From Peribacillus frigoritolerans (lineage in GTDB: Bacteria; Bacillota; Bacilli; Bacillales; DSM-1321): a stretch of DNA of 64,000 nucleotides. Within the stretch, counting starts at the first letter, position 1, and every line of letters starts with the position of its first letter. The notes beneath the pieces were generated by a model. That model did no database searches. It saw nothing but the letters and a program-made list of their open reading frames with translations, and was not told the DNA's origin. Positions 25,163 to 34,260 of this stretch are shown piece after piece. The stretch spans positions 62,001 through 126,000 of the forward strand of contig NZ_JAUUTW010000003.1 of assembly GCF_030676415.1 (NCBI RefSeq), given 5' to 3'. The position numbers and the translations under genes are program-made.

Positions 25163-26131
25163 GTGAAATTAGGGATTTTCACAGTGCTATTTGCTCAAAA
25201 GTCATTCGAGGATATGCTTGATTATGTCGCGGATTCTGGATTAAAAACAGTTGAAATCGGTACAGGCGGGTATCCAGGAAATATCCATTGTCCACTCGAT
25301 GAACTGCTGGAAAGTGAAGAAAAGCGCCAAAAATACCTCGAAGCCGTTCAAGCAAGAGGGTTAACGATCAGTGCATTCAGCTGCCACGGCAATCCAATTT
25401 CTCCAGATGAAGCATTCGCTAAAGAAAGTGATGAAACACTGATTAAAACAATCAAGCTTGCATCCTTACTGAACGTCCCGGTCGTCAATACCTTTTCCGG
25501 TACAGCCGGTGATCACGAAGGAGCTAAATATCCAAACTGGCCTGTCGCCCCATGGCCGAATGAGTATACAGATGTGCTGAAATGGCAATGGGAAGAAAAA
25601 TTGATTCCCTATTGGAAAAAAGCAGCCGCCATTGCCGATGAACATAATATAAAAATCGGTCTCGAACTCCATGGGGGCTTTCTCGTCCACACACCCTACA
25701 CCTTGTTAAAACTGCGGGAAGCTACATCTGATGCAATAGGCGCCAACCTTGATCCAAGCCATCTTTGGTGGCAGGGCATCGAACCAGTCGGGGCCATCAA
25801 AATCCTAGGGAAAGCGGGAGCAATCTACCACTTCCACGCAAAAGACACATACTTGGATCAGGATAACATCAATATGTATGGATTAACCGACATGCAGCCA
25901 TATGGAAATATCCAGAGCCGTGCCTGGAACTTCCGCTCTGTAGGGTGCGGCCACAGCCTGCAAGAGTGGTCCGACATCATGAGCGCCCTTCGCACATACG
26001 GTTACGATTACGTCGTCAGCATCGAACACGAAGATCCGCTAATGTCAGTTGAAGAAGGATTCCAACGGGCCGTAACCAATCTGAAAACTGTACTCATCAA
26101 CGAAAGCCCAACTGATTTATGGTGGGTATAA
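25163..26131 (+). CDS. TIM-barrel sugar isomerase/epimerase family protein
   Basis: A 322-residue AP-endonuclease-2/xylose-isomerase-like TIM barrel. The GTG at 25163 (MKLGIFTVLF) is preferred, with GAGGTGG upstream; a GTG at 25154 is also possible. Metal-site segments are KIGLELHGG, ANLDPSHLWWQG, IYHFHAKDT and VVSIEHEDP. Relatives act as epimerases on keto sugars or cleave 3-keto-glycosides. It is the last gene of the sugar operon and is followed by a terminator. Its role with the two dehydrogenases is inferred from order. Confidence 0.87.
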   Translation: MKLGIFTVLFAQKSFEDMLDYVADSGLKTVEIGTGGYPGNIHCPLDELLESEEKRQKYLEAVQARGLTISAFSCHGNPISPDEAFAKESDETLIKTIKLASLLNVPVVNTFSGTAGDHEGAKYPNWPVAPWPNEYTDVLKWQWEEKLIPYWKKAAAIADEHNIKIGLELHGGFLVHTPYTLLKLREATSDAIGANLDPSHLWWQGIEPVGAIKILGKAGAIYHFHAKDTYLDQDNINMYGLTDMQPYGNIQSRAWNFRSVGCGHSLQEWSDIMSALRTYGYDYVVSIEHEDPLMSVEEGFQRAVTNLKTVLINESPTDLWWV

Positions 26132-26147
26132 TTTGTAGCCGATAACG

Positions 26148-26172
26148 AGCAGCCTGTTGCAGGTTGCTTTTT
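26148..26172 (+). terminator. Rho-independent terminator of the sugar operon
   Basis: AGCAGCCTG and CAGGTTGCT pair with one wobble and are followed by TTTTT. Confidence 0.75.
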
Positions 26173-26196
26173 ATTTTGGCCCTTACTCGTAAAAAG

Positions 26197-26462
26197 TGGA
26201 ATTCACGAGTAAATCAGCAGAATTCACGAGTAAAAGTGTGGAATTCACGAGTAAAAGTGCTAAATTCACGAGTAAAAGTGCTAAATTCACGAGTAAAAGC
26301 GTGAAACTCACGAGTAAATCAGCGGAATTTACGAGTAAAAGTGCTAAATTCACGAGTAAAAGCGTGAAACTCACGAGTAAAAGTGCTAAATTCACGAGTA
26401 AAGAGGAATTCACGAGTAAAAGCGTGAAACTCACGAGTAAAAGTAGAAAACTCACGAGAAAA
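26197..26462. repeat. Array A of a 21-nt repeat (13 units)
   Basis: Thirteen tandem units of about 21 bases built on CACGAGTAAAAGTG followed by a variable AAATTC/GAAACT part; one unit is 18 bases long. Because the period is a multiple of three, open frames exist on both strands (FTSKSAK heptads on plus), but no ribosome site supports translation. The same repeat recurs at 29586-29790. Confidence 0.9.
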
Positions 26463-26702
26463 GTGGAATTAATATTACGTCAAAATTTCTTTTTCACATC
26501 AATTGTGTTGAAGACAAACATATTATGATCCTTTCCCCCTCACGTTTTAAACGTGTTCTTCACTGTCGATATACCGAAATCTTTCGCCTTTCTTAACATA
26601 CGTGTAGTCATTGTGAAAGAAGCATAGGAGGAAGTAAAAGCTCCATAATAGAAATCAGCTGTTTCCAATGGAGGAGATAGCTGGTTTTAAAAAAATTTCA
26701 AG

Positions 26703-26751
26703 TTGACAGTCACCTACTACGTGTTACAGCATACCCTATAGTAAGTAACAC
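26703..26751 (+). promoter_or_regulatory. Promoter/operator copy 1 upstream of padR
   Basis: TTGACA (26703-26708), a 16-base spacer and TACAGC are overlaid with inverted GTGTTAC (26721-26727) and GTAACAC (26745-26751). Equivalent elements recur at 26807 and 27725. Confidence 0.55.
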
Positions 26752-26806
26752 TGGATACCAACAGCACTGAATAGTGAAGTTGCAAAAATATTATTAAGAA
26801 AAAAAG

Positions 26807-26855
26807 TTGACACCTCTGCTACTCGGTGTTACAGTTTAGGTGTAATAAGTAATAC
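26807..26855 (+). promoter_or_regulatory. Promoter/operator copy 2 upstream of padR
   Basis: TTGACA (26807-26812), 17 bases, TACAGT (26830-26835), with GTGTTAC at 26826-26832 and GTAATAC at 26849-26855 as imperfect inverted arms. It is the better promoter of the pair. Confidence 0.6.
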
Positions 26856-26947
26856 TAAATAGCGTGTTTACATTACCCAAAAGCTATTCAGTAAAAATTC
26901 CCCCTCAGAACTAAGTTATAAGTCACAAAATAGAGGAGGCTCTGAAC

Positions 26948-27268
26948 ATGGAAAATTTAACTGAAATGCTGAAAGGTTCGCTGGAAGGCTGCGTGCTGGA
27001 AATCATCAGCCGCCATGAAACCTATGGCTACGAGATTACCCGCCGCCTGAACGAGCTTGGGTTTACTGAAGTCGTGGAAGGGACGGTCTACACCATCCTC
27101 GTGCGATTAGAAAAGAAAAAACTGGTGAACATAGAGAAGAAACCATCAGATATGGGGCCGCCCCGCAAGTTTTACTCACTTAATGAGGCTGGCCGCCAAG
27201 AACTTGAATTGTTTTGGAAAAAATGGGATTTTGTATCATCAAAAATCAACGTCTTAAAGTCAATCTAG
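26948..27268 (+). CDS. PadR-family transcriptional regulator
   Basis: A 106-residue winged-helix repressor. LKGSLEGCVLEIIS, then YGYEITRRLNELGF, EGTVYTILVRLEKKKLV and PRKFYSLNEAGRQEL are the classic PadR N-terminal domain; the C-terminal dimer helix is short (PadR subfamily 2). GAGGAGG precedes the ATG. It is transcribed with DUF1048 and lies upstream of an ABC-2 exporter, a common drug-resistance arrangement in which an inducer releases PadR from its own and the exporter promoter. Two repeated operator-like elements lie just upstream. Confidence 0.9.
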   Translation: MENLTEMLKGSLEGCVLEIISRHETYGYEITRRLNELGFTEVVEGTVYTILVRLEKKKLVNIEKKPSDMGPPRKFYSLNEAGRQELELFWKKWDFVSSKINVLKSI

Positions 27269-27339
27269 CTTCATAAGATATTCCGTACGACATTTTTGGA
27301 GTGTCTTGTTCAGCTTTATAAAAAAGGAGGAAAAATAAC

Positions 27340-27693
27340 ATGATGGAATTGTTCAAAAAAATGATTGGTGATAAAAAAGAGTATAAAATGATGATGGCAC
27401 GGGTTGAAGCCCTGCCAGAGGACTACCAGTTTGTATTTAAGAAAATTCAAAACTATATGTGGAATTTCTCAGCGGGCAGCGGGATGGATATGCTGCACAT
27501 GCAGTATGAATTAATCGATTTGTTCGAAGCCGGTGCGGCGGAAGGCAGACAAGTGCTGGAAATCACTGGGGACGACGTGGCGTCCTTTGCCGACGAGCTA
27601 GTGGCAAATGCTAAAACCTATTTCGCCAAGTATCGTGAAGATCTGAATGAAAGTATCATGAAGCGATTGGGAAAAAATAAATTCAATAGTTAA
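27340..27693 (+). CDS. DUF1048 family protein
   Basis: A 117-residue helical cytoplasmic protein typical of DUF1048, which almost always follows a PadR gene and precedes an ABC exporter in Firmicutes. AAAGGAGG lies before two adjacent ATGs (27340 and 27343). Segments ALPEDYQFVFKKIQNYMW and FEAGAAEGRQVLEITGDDVASF are characteristic. Molecular function is unknown; it may modulate PadR or the exporter. A separate promoter-like element follows before the ATPase gene. Confidence 0.85.
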   Translation: MMELFKKMIGDKKEYKMMMARVEALPEDYQFVFKKIQNYMWNFSAGSGMDMLHMQYELIDLFEAGAAEGRQVLEITGDDVASFADELVANAKTYFAKYREDLNESIMKRLGKNKFNS

Positions 27694-27724
27694 TTCCGAC
27701 TGAATAGCTGGTTACAAATGTGAA

Positions 27725-27774
27725 TTGCCACCTTCGCTATTCAGTTATATTTTTAACTCGGTAGTAAGTAATAC
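27725..27774 (+). promoter_or_regulatory. Promoter/operator copy 3 upstream of the ABC exporter
   Basis: TTGCCA (27725-27730), 17 bases, TATTTT, followed by AGTAAGTAATACA, which resembles the downstream arms of the two copies before padR. This suggests joint control by PadR. Confidence 0.5.
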
Positions 27775-27892
27775 AGAATATCAGTCAGACTAAATAGAAG
27801 AGAATAGGTAATCTAGTTCCGCTAGGCACTCGACCGGATAATTACGAAACTTACAAGCGGCCTTGCCGCGCTATTAATAGGAGGAAAAAAGT

Positions 27893-28654
27893 ATGAGCAA
27901 TGCAGCGATTTCTGTAAAAGGGTTAAAAAAATCCTTTAAAGATAATGAAGTCTTAAAGGGGGTGGATTTTGAGGTGCGGCGTGGCGAAATTTTCGCACTG
28001 CTGGGCTCAAATGGAGCGGGCAAGACGACGACGGTCAATATCCTCTCTACTCTGATGAAGGCCGATGGCGGCGAAGTAGGTATTTGCGGCTTTGACGTCC
28101 AGCGTCAACCGGATCATGTTCGCCAGAGCATCAGCCTGACAGGGCAGTTTGCAGCTTTAGACGGCATGCTCACCGGGCGGGAAAACCTACTGATGATCGC
28201 CAAGTTGCGGGGAGTTTCCAATCCTGCTCAAGTCGCCGACAATCTGCTTGCAAGATTCAGCCTGGCCGATGCGGCCAACCGCCGGGCGGACAAATATTCC
28301 GGCGGGATGAAGCGTCGGCTTGACATCGCCATGAGCCTGATCGGGACCCCAGCAGTCATTTTTCTCGACGAACCGACGACAGGGCTTGACCCCGAAGCGC
28401 GGATTGAAGTCTGGGATACCATCAAGGAGCTTGCCGGCGGAGGCACGACCATCTTGCTGACGACCCAGTACCTGGAGGAAGCCGAACAACTGGCGGACCG
28501 TATCGCCATCCTGCATGGCGGAAAAATCATCTCGACCGGGACCCTTACCGAACTCAAGGAGATGTTCCCGCCAGCGAAAGTGGAGTACATCGAGAAGCAG
28601 CCGACACTGGAGGAAATTTTCCTCGCGATCATCGGCAAAAAGGAGAAGATGTAA
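27893..28654 (+). CDS. ABC exporter ATPase (DrrA/daunorubicin-resistance type)
   Basis: A 253-residue ATP-binding subunit. Walker A GSNGAGKTT near residues 38-46, signature YSGGMKRRLDIAMSL, Walker B VIFLDEPTTGLDP, and the DrrA-like C-terminal region ending in PTLEEIFLAI. AGGAGG precedes the ATG. The gene is noticeably GC-richer than its surroundings, which hints at acquisition. With the adjoining permease it should export a drug or peptide-like compound; the substrate is unknown. Confidence 0.9.
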   Translation: MSNAAISVKGLKKSFKDNEVLKGVDFEVRRGEIFALLGSNGAGKTTTVNILSTLMKADGGEVGICGFDVQRQPDHVRQSISLTGQFAALDGMLTGRENLLMIAKLRGVSNPAQVADNLLARFSLADAANRRADKYSGGMKRRLDIAMSLIGTPAVIFLDEPTTGLDPEARIEVWDTIKELAGGGTTILLTTQYLEEAEQLADRIAILHGGKIISTGTLTELKEMFPPAKVEYIEKQPTLEEIFLAIIGKKEKM

Positions 28655-29404
28655 ATGAAAAGCAAAACAGGGGTATTACTAGGACGTTTAATGCGCAACA
28701 TCATGCGCAGCCCGGATACAATTATCACGGTGGCGATTACGCCGATTATGATGCTGCTGCTGTTTGTCTACGTATTTGGCGGCGCCATAGATGCAGGCAC
28801 GGACAACTACGTCAATTATTTATTGCCGGGAATCTTGCTGATGGCTATCGCATCCGGCGTCGCTTACACTTCCGTGCGGCTGTTTACGGATGTAAAGAGC
28901 GGGCTGATGGCGCGTTTCATTACCATGCCCATCAAGCGCTCGTCGGTATTGTGGGCTCACGTGTTGACCTCGCTTGTATCCAATGCGCTTACTGTCGTCG
29001 TGGTTATCCTCGTCGCGCTCTTGATGGGTTTCCGTTCCAGCGCTGATATCCTGGATTGGCTTGCGGTAGCTGGGATACTCGCGCTGTTTACGCTAGCGCT
29101 GACATGGCTGGCGGTCATTCCCGGATTGACAGCGGGGGCTATGGAAGGCGCGACAGCCTACTCGTACCCGCTGATTTTCCTGCCGTTTATCAGTTCGGCC
29201 TTTGTTCCCACCGAAACTATGCCTAAAATTGTCCGTGCGTTCGCTGAGAACCAGCCCGTGACTTCAATCGTGAATGCGATTCGTGCCCTCTTGTATGAAG
29301 GGTCTGTTGGCAACGATATTTGGATCGCGCTTTCCTGGTGCGTCGGCATAATGGTCATCGCTTACTTCTTCGCCAGTAAAGCATTTAAACGCCAGTTAGG
29401 GTAA
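28655..29404 (+). CDS. ABC-2 type permease
   Basis: A 249-residue membrane protein with six predicted segments, belonging to the ABC-2 (DrrB-like) family: DTIITVAITPIMMLLLFVYVFGG near the N-terminus and YPLIFLPFISSAFVPTETMP before the last segments. It begins immediately after the ATPase stop (TAAATG). GC-rich codon use matches the ATPase, so the pair probably moved together. The PadR regulator upstream suggests induction by the exported compound. Confidence 0.9.
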   Translation: MKSKTGVLLGRLMRNIMRSPDTIITVAITPIMMLLLFVYVFGGAIDAGTDNYVNYLLPGILLMAIASGVAYTSVRLFTDVKSGLMARFITMPIKRSSVLWAHVLTSLVSNALTVVVVILVALLMGFRSSADILDWLAVAGILALFTLALTWLAVIPGLTAGAMEGATAYSYPLIFLPFISSAFVPTETMPKIVRAFAENQPVTSIVNAIRALLYEGSVGNDIWIALSWCVGIMVIAYFFASKAFKRQLG

Positions 29405-29585
29405 GTACATCATTAAGGGATTAGCCATATCAATAGTCAGCTGATGCGATGAATGCATTTGCTATCACATGGAAGGCTGCTTAATGCCGGGGCAACCATC
29501 GATGAAATCATGGAAACCCTTAAAATTGGTGTGATTGGTGGCGGCTTGATCACTTATCCCAACGCGAGGTTTGCCATGCATGCTC

Positions 29586-29790
29586 CGAGTAAAAGTGGAA
29601 AACTCACGAGTAAAAGTGGAAAACTCACGAGTAAAAGTGGAAAACTCACGAGTAAAAGTGGAAAACTCACGAGTAAAAATGCGAAACTCACGAGTAAAAG
29701 TGGAAAACTCACGAGTAAGTGCGAAACTCACGAGTAAAAGCGTTAAACTCACTAGTAAAAGTGCGAAACTCACGAGTAAAAGCACCTAAA
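29586..29790. repeat. Array B of the 21-nt repeat (10 units)
   Basis: Ten units of CACGAGTAAAAGTGGAAAACT with minor changes and one 19-base unit. It is the same family as array A but more homogeneous, and lies on the other side of the PadR/ABC cassette. Frames on both strands are open but have no ribosome site. Confidence 0.9.
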
Positions 29791-29834
29791 TACAATTAAA
29801 AAAGCAAATTATTGCTGGAAATTCTTCTGAAAGT

Positions 29835-29867
29835 AAAAAATGATGCCCCCGGAGTTCTGGGGGCATC
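29835..29867 (-). terminator. Rho-independent terminator of rluF
   Basis: Arms GATGCCCCC and GGGGGCATC; on the minus strand the hairpin is followed by TTTTTT. Confidence 0.75.
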
Positions 29868-29874
29868 TTCATTA

Positions 29875-30582
29875 TCATCTTTGCCTTGGGGTATAATCCA
29901 ATTCCTTAAATAGTTCCGTCAATTCATCCTCGGTCAGGTCGCGCCATTGTCCGATCGCCAGTCCGTCCAGATGGATGTTCATGATCCGGATTCGATGTAA
30001 ATCACGGACTTCATAACCTAGTGCGGAGCACATACGGCGGATTTGTCTGTTCAGTCCTTGCATCAAAGTGATGTTAAATGTATTTTTGGTCAACTGCTCG
30101 ACCTTACAAGGAAGTGTTTTTGTATCCAAAATCTCCACTCCGGATGACATATCTTTAATGAAGGAAGCGGTAAGTGGCTTATCAACGGTTACGATGTATT
30201 CTTTTTCATGTTTGTTTTCTGCACGAAGGATTTCATTTACGATGTCTCCGTCATTTGTAAGAAGGATAAGACCGCTTGAGTCTTTGTCCAGCCGTCCGAT
30301 ATGAAAAATGCGAAGCGGATGATTTACAAAATCAACGATATTCCCTTTAATGTGTTTTTCCGTCGTACTTGTAATCCCTATCGGTTTATTCAGTGCAATA
30401 TAGACATTTTGCTGTTCCACTTTTATCGGCTTGCCGTCTACACGAACATCATCGCCGGGTTCAGCTTGACTGCCGAGCTCCGCTACAGTGCCATTAATCG
30501 TCACACGGCCCTCGGCTATCCATTTGTCTGCGCCTCGTCGCGAGGTAATTCCGGATTCACTGATAAATTTATTGATCCTCAA
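29875..30582 (-). CDS. rluF: 23S rRNA pseudouridine synthase, RluF type
   Basis: A 235-residue RsuA/RluB-family enzyme. An S4 RNA-binding domain covers residues ~1-55 ([21 protein letters not shown]), and the catalytic motif [12 protein letters not shown] places the nucleophile at Asp99. [17 protein letters not shown] near residue 175 is typical of the family. The S4 wording matches RluF (ISESG.TSRR), which modifies a uridine near the peptidyl centre; RluB is the alternative. It stands alone with its own terminator. Confidence 0.85.
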   Translation of the reverse strand: MRINKFISESGITSRRGADKWIAEGRVTINGTVAELGSQAEPGDDVRVDGKPIKVEQQNVYIALNKPIGITSTTEKHIKGNIVDFVNHPLRIFHIGRLDKDSSGLILLTNDGDIVNEILRAENKHEKEYIVTVDKPLTASFIKDMSSGVEILDTKTLPCKVEQLTKNTFNITLMQGLNRQIRRMCSALGYEVRDLHRIRIMNIHLDGLAIGQWRDLTEDELTELFKELDYTPRQR

Positions 30583-30683
30583 CTAAAGCACACCTTTACA
30601 TTCAGATTTTCTTCTTTAAAGGATAACGTAAATCATGGTGCATAGACAAGGGGGAAAGACAAGATAGCGTTAGTTGATGAGAA

Positions 30684-31598
30684 TTACTGGATGTTTTTTA
30701 CATGTTCTTTCGTGACATCTGCCGGATCTTCCTTTTTCTTTTTGCTTGTAAGGTAGACGCCAATGAAGACAAGGAGGCCACCTAGGATTTGGATGATAGT
30801 AATCGCATGACCCAAAATCAGACTGAGAATGGCGGTAAATACAGCAATCAGATTTAGATAAATTCCAGCCTGTCCGGCATTGATATGACGTAGGGAAATA
30901 TTCCAGAAAATAAATGAGCCGACAGACGGGAAGATCCCAATATATAAGAGGCCAGTGATTGCTTTACTGCTTAAATCAAGGTTCATACCCGAGCCAATGG
31001 CAAATGGAGCGACGAGAATCAATCCGAGAAATACGGAAACGGCAGTGGCTGAGATGATCGGAATGTTTTTCAGTTTTTTACCGATTATTGAATAGAAGGT
31101 CCAAACGAGAATCGCGAGGATCATCAATAGGTCGCCTTTATTATAAGTAAGCTGGAAAATATCCAGAAGGTGTCCTTTTGTTAAGACCAATAAAACGCCG
31201 AATAAAGATATGATAAGTCCGAGTGCATGGAGGGATGAAATTTTCTCCTTTAACAGCAAAGCGGAAAAAAGAACAATTAAGGCAGGGTTCATGGAATTGA
31301 CAAGAGCAGCATTCATGGAAGTTGTATAGGTCAAAGCCCAATAAAGGAAAAAATTATAACTGATGATTCCGAGCACACCCATGACTAATAGTAATTTCCA
31401 GGCTTTCCATACAATCTTCCAGTTTGGCTTTTCAATCCATTGCGCTAGTGGAAATAATAAGAAAACGGCAATTAGCCATCTCGTAAATGTTAGCTGGATC
31501 GGGGAAAGTTCGGACACAACGTATTTTCCGAAAATGTAATTACCGGCCCAAAACAAATTTGCCAAGATAAGAAATAAAATAACAATAGATTTTTTCAT
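30684..31598 (-). CDS. EamA/DMT-superfamily transporter 1
   Basis: A 304-residue membrane protein with ten predicted segments in two EamA repeats (roughly 5-135 and 150-285). The start NLFWAGNYIFGKYVVSELSP and the second-repeat LGLIISLFGVLLVLTKG are typical. These proteins usually export amino acids or other metabolites; the substrate cannot be inferred. The C-terminal tail is charged (KKKKEDPADVTKEHVKN). It is a single gene with no obvious functional neighbours. Confidence 0.85.
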   Translation of the reverse strand: MKKSIVILFLILANLFWAGNYIFGKYVVSELSPIQLTFTRWLIAVFLLFPLAQWIEKPNWKIVWKAWKLLLVMGVLGIISYNFFLYWALTYTTSMNAALVNSMNPALIVLFSALLLKEKISSLHALGLIISLFGVLLVLTKGHLLDIFQLTYNKGDLLMILAILVWTFYSIIGKKLKNIPIISATAVSVFLGLILVAPFAIGSGMNLDLSSKAITGLLYIGIFPSVGSFIFWNISLRHINAGQAGIYLNLIAVFTAILSLILGHAITIIQILGGLLVFIGVYLTSKKKKEDPADVTKEHVKNIQ

Positions 31599-31753
31599 CA
31601 GGCAGCCTCTTCCTTAATTGATGGAATATTCACTAAATATAGCAAAATAGAAGTACCTAATCAATATATATAAGGAAACGTAAAGAGCATAGGAGTCAGT
31701 TTTTGTGCATGATAACCGAGGAAGGATGAACCAGAGATCAGGATAAATAAAGT

Positions 31754-31786
31754 AAAGGCCGTTCAGCTTAAACTGAACAGCCTTTT
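31754..31786 (-). terminator. Rho-independent terminator of the aldo/keto reductase gene
   Basis: AAAGGCCGTTCAG and CTGAACAGCCTTT pair with one mismatch around a six-base loop, just after the stop at 31797. Confidence 0.65.
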
Positions 31787-31796
31787 CACATCTATA

Positions 31797-32729
31797 TTAA
31801 GCGAAAATGGCACTGATTTCGGCGATTTCATCCATGGTTAGATCGACATTCAATGCTTGTAAGTTGCGTGTGACCTGTTCTGGCTTTTTCGCTCCGGGAA
31901 TCAGTACATCTATCGAGTGCCGAGTTAAATACCAAGCTAGTACCACATCGGCGACATCGGTATGCTTCCTGTCGGCAATCGCCCGTACTTCTTCCACTTT
32001 TTGCAGGTTGCTTACAAAAGCTTGTCCTTGGAAAAGCGGACTTTTTGCCCGGCCGTCCTCGAATGTTGATTCCTGATTATATTTGCCGCCGAGCAGACCG
32101 GAAGCAAGGGGGAAATAAGGAATGAAGGAAATATCATTTTCGGCTGTATATGGCAGCAGGTCTTGTTCTGCCTCACGTTTGAATAGATTGTATTCGGATT
32201 GCAGGACATCCACATAGCCGTCTTTATTCGCTTCCTTCAATTGTTCGTACGAAAAGTTCGAGACGCCGATTGACTTGATTTTACCTGCATCCTTCAATTC
32301 CTTTAAGGCACCTACTGCTTCATCTTTAGGGGTATCCTCATCAGGGAAATGGATATAAAATAAGTCGATGCAGTCTGTTTGGAGCCTTTTTAGACTCGAG
32401 TCCACGGCATCTTTCAGAAAAGCCGGAGAGTTATCAAAGACGATGTTGCCATCGACAAATTTATGTGCCCCTTTAGTGGCAAGGACTATATCCTCGCGTT
32501 TGCGACTCTCTTTAAGGATTTCACCGATAAGTTCTTCTGAACGCTCAGGACCGTAAATGTAAGCTGTATCCCAAAAGTTGATTCCCTCTTCCAATGCCGT
32601 TCTCAAAACATCCCTTCCTGTATCCTCACTTAGATTAGGGAAAAGGTTATGTCCGCCAACTGCATTCGTGCCAAGGCCAATCGGGTTTACATACAAATCT
32701 GTTTTACCAATACGGGTTTGCTTAGACAT
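31797..32729 (-). CDS. Aldo/keto reductase
   Basis: A 310-residue TIM-barrel NADPH-dependent reductase resembling B. subtilis IolS/YccK. The catalytic tetrad is visible: Asp in [10 protein letters not shown] with its Tyr, Lys in [10 protein letters not shown] and His in [10 protein letters not shown]; the cofactor end reads [12 protein letters not shown]. The ATG at 32729 (MSKQTRIG) is chosen because AAAGGAGATGAT lies upstream; the ATG four codons earlier overlaps that site. Physiological substrate is unknown; likely aldehyde detoxification. Confidence 0.88.
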   Translation of the reverse strand: MSKQTRIGKTDLYVNPIGLGTNAVGGHNLFPNLSEDTGRDVLRTALEEGINFWDTAYIYGPERSEELIGEILKESRKREDIVLATKGAHKFVDGNIVFDNSPAFLKDAVDSSLKRLQTDCIDLFYIHFPDEDTPKDEAVGALKELKDAGKIKSIGVSNFSYEQLKEANKDGYVDVLQSEYNLFKREAEQDLLPYTAENDISFIPYFPLASGLLGGKYNQESTFEDGRAKSPLFQGQAFVSNLQKVEEVRAIADRKHTDVADVVLAWYLTRHSIDVLIPGAKKPEQVTRNLQALNVDLTMDEIAEISAIFA

Positions 32730-32811
32730 ATTACTTATCATCTCCTTTGACCCATCATAACAAAAAGTGGATTGTGATTTCCAAAATAAAGCAATGCAGT
32801 CGTGTATAAAA

Positions 32812-32846
32812 TAAGCAGATGATCCGTAAAATCACCTGCTTACTTC
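32812..32846 (-). terminator. Rho-independent terminator of brnQ
   Basis: AAGCAGATGAT and ATCACCTGCTT form a hairpin with one mismatch; on the minus strand it is followed by a T-rich ATTTTATA stretch. Confidence 0.6.
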
Positions 32847-32850
32847 ATTA

Positions 32851-34182
32851 TTATAGTGTTTCGATTTCCAACTCCTCAGCTGGAGCTGTTTGTCCAATTT
32901 GACTGAGCAGAAGGCCAAAGGCTGTACCGACTAGAGCAGGGATGATCCACTCCATGCCGTAGGCGGAAAGGGGAAGGGCATCACTTAAGGTTTGCACGGG
33001 TCCTAATTGCAAACCGAAAGCATTCAGTCCATCTATCAAGGCGAAAACTCCTGTGAAAGTCAGTGCACTGCGATAAACTTTCTTCGGGTTTTTGAAATGA
33101 CGGCTGAAGAATGTCAGGACAATCAGGACGATCGTTAACGGATAAGCCATCACGAGGAATGGTACCGATACTTTTAAAATTTGATTCAGACCCATATTTG
33201 AAAGGATGAAACCGACGATTGTTACGATCTGAATGACAGTTTTATAGTTCAGCTTGGGGAAAAGTTTCGAGAAATACTGTCCGCAAGCAGTCGTCAACCC
33301 GACAACGGTGGTGAAGCATGCTAAAGTGAAAATGATGCCGAGAAGGACCTTCCCGCCAGTTCCAAGTAAAAGAGTGGATGCGACAGTGAGGATATCCGTT
33401 CCGTTTTCGAATGACCCATCGGCTGCCATGCGTGCTCCCATTACACCTAAGGAAATATAAACTAAAGAAAGCAAAACACCAGCGATGAGACCCGCTTTTA
33501 CTGTATATCTCGTCAATTGCTTTCGTTCGGAAATCCCCCTTTGCTGGATTGAAGTAAGGATGACGATCCCAAAAGCCAGGGCAGCTAGAGCATCCATCGT
33601 GTTGTAACCTTCAATGAACCCTTTCGAAAATGCTCCCGCAGCATATGCTTCGGTTGGAGCTTGGAATGGAGCATCAAGCTTTACGAACCCAACGACACAG
33701 AGAATGACCATGGACAAAAGAAGAACGGGAGTAATCCAGCGTCCCATGAAGGTTTCCATTTTTTTTGGATTCAATGAAATGGCATAAACGATGATGAAAA
33801 ATATGGTTGTGAACATGAATAGAAATAGTGGTTGATTCATTGAGTCGCCAAGGTATGGCTTGAAGCCCATTTCATAGGCAACATTCGCATTCCGTGGAAT
33901 GGCCAGAAAAGGCCCGATGCTTAAATAGATGACCACCATGAACAACGTGCTGAATAAAGGATGTACACGGGCCCCGATAGTTTGTGCCCCGCCTTTAACA
34001 AGTGAGACTGCAAGAAGCACCAAAATTGGCAGGCCGACTCCGGTGACGATAAAACCGGTAATGGCTGGCCAGAAAGATGTTCCCGAAGATGCTCCTAAAA
34101 ATGGAGGGAATATGAGATTCCCCGCTCCGAAGAACATTGAGAAAAGCATAAGGCCGATAAATAATGTGTCTGTTTTTTTCAT
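32851..34182 (-). CDS. brnQ: Branched-chain amino acid transporter BrnQ
   Basis: A 443-residue carrier of the LIVCS family with about twelve membrane segments. The N-terminus LFSMFFGAGNLIFPPFLG is the family hallmark, and IGPFLAIPRNANVAYEMGF follows at ~95-113. It imports isoleucine, leucine and valine with sodium or protons. A T-box leader with a probable isoleucine codon precedes it, so expression should rise when charged tRNA-Ile is scarce. Confidence 0.93.
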   Translation of the reverse strand: MKKTDTLFIGLMLFSMFFGAGNLIFPPFLGASSGTSFWPAITGFIVTGVGLPILVLLAVSLVKGGAQTIGARVHPLFSTLFMVVIYLSIGPFLAIPRNANVAYEMGFKPYLGDSMNQPLFLFMFTTIFFIIVYAISLNPKKMETFMGRWITPVLLLSMVILCVVGFVKLDAPFQAPTEAYAAGAFSKGFIEGYNTMDALAALAFGIVILTSIQQRGISERKQLTRYTVKAGLIAGVLLSLVYISLGVMGARMAADGSFENGTDILTVASTLLLGTGGKVLLGIIFTLACFTTVVGLTTACGQYFSKLFPKLNYKTVIQIVTIVGFILSNMGLNQILKVSVPFLVMAYPLTIVLIVLTFFSRHFKNPKKVYRSALTFTGVFALIDGLNAFGLQLGPVQTLSDALPLSAYGMEWIIPALVGTAFGLLLSQIGQTAPAEELEIETL

Positions 34183-34260
34183 GGTGATTTCCCCTTTTTT
34201 AAAAATGATAACTCTCGCCGACTGGCCTGAAAAAGGCTAATTAAAGTGTTTTGTGCAAAT

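Noticed and set aside
26183..26528. Long open frames on both strands through the 21-nt repeats (FTSKSAK and LLVSFTL heptads)
   Set aside because: They arise because the repeat length is a multiple of three and lacks stops; no ribosome site, no start context and both strands equally open.
29453..29789. Open frames through repeat array B (TFTREFS and VKVENSR heptads)
   Set aside because: Same cause as array A; no translation signals.
26197..29790. CRISPR array
   Set aside because: The units are directly tandem with no unique spacers of constant length, and no cas genes are present.
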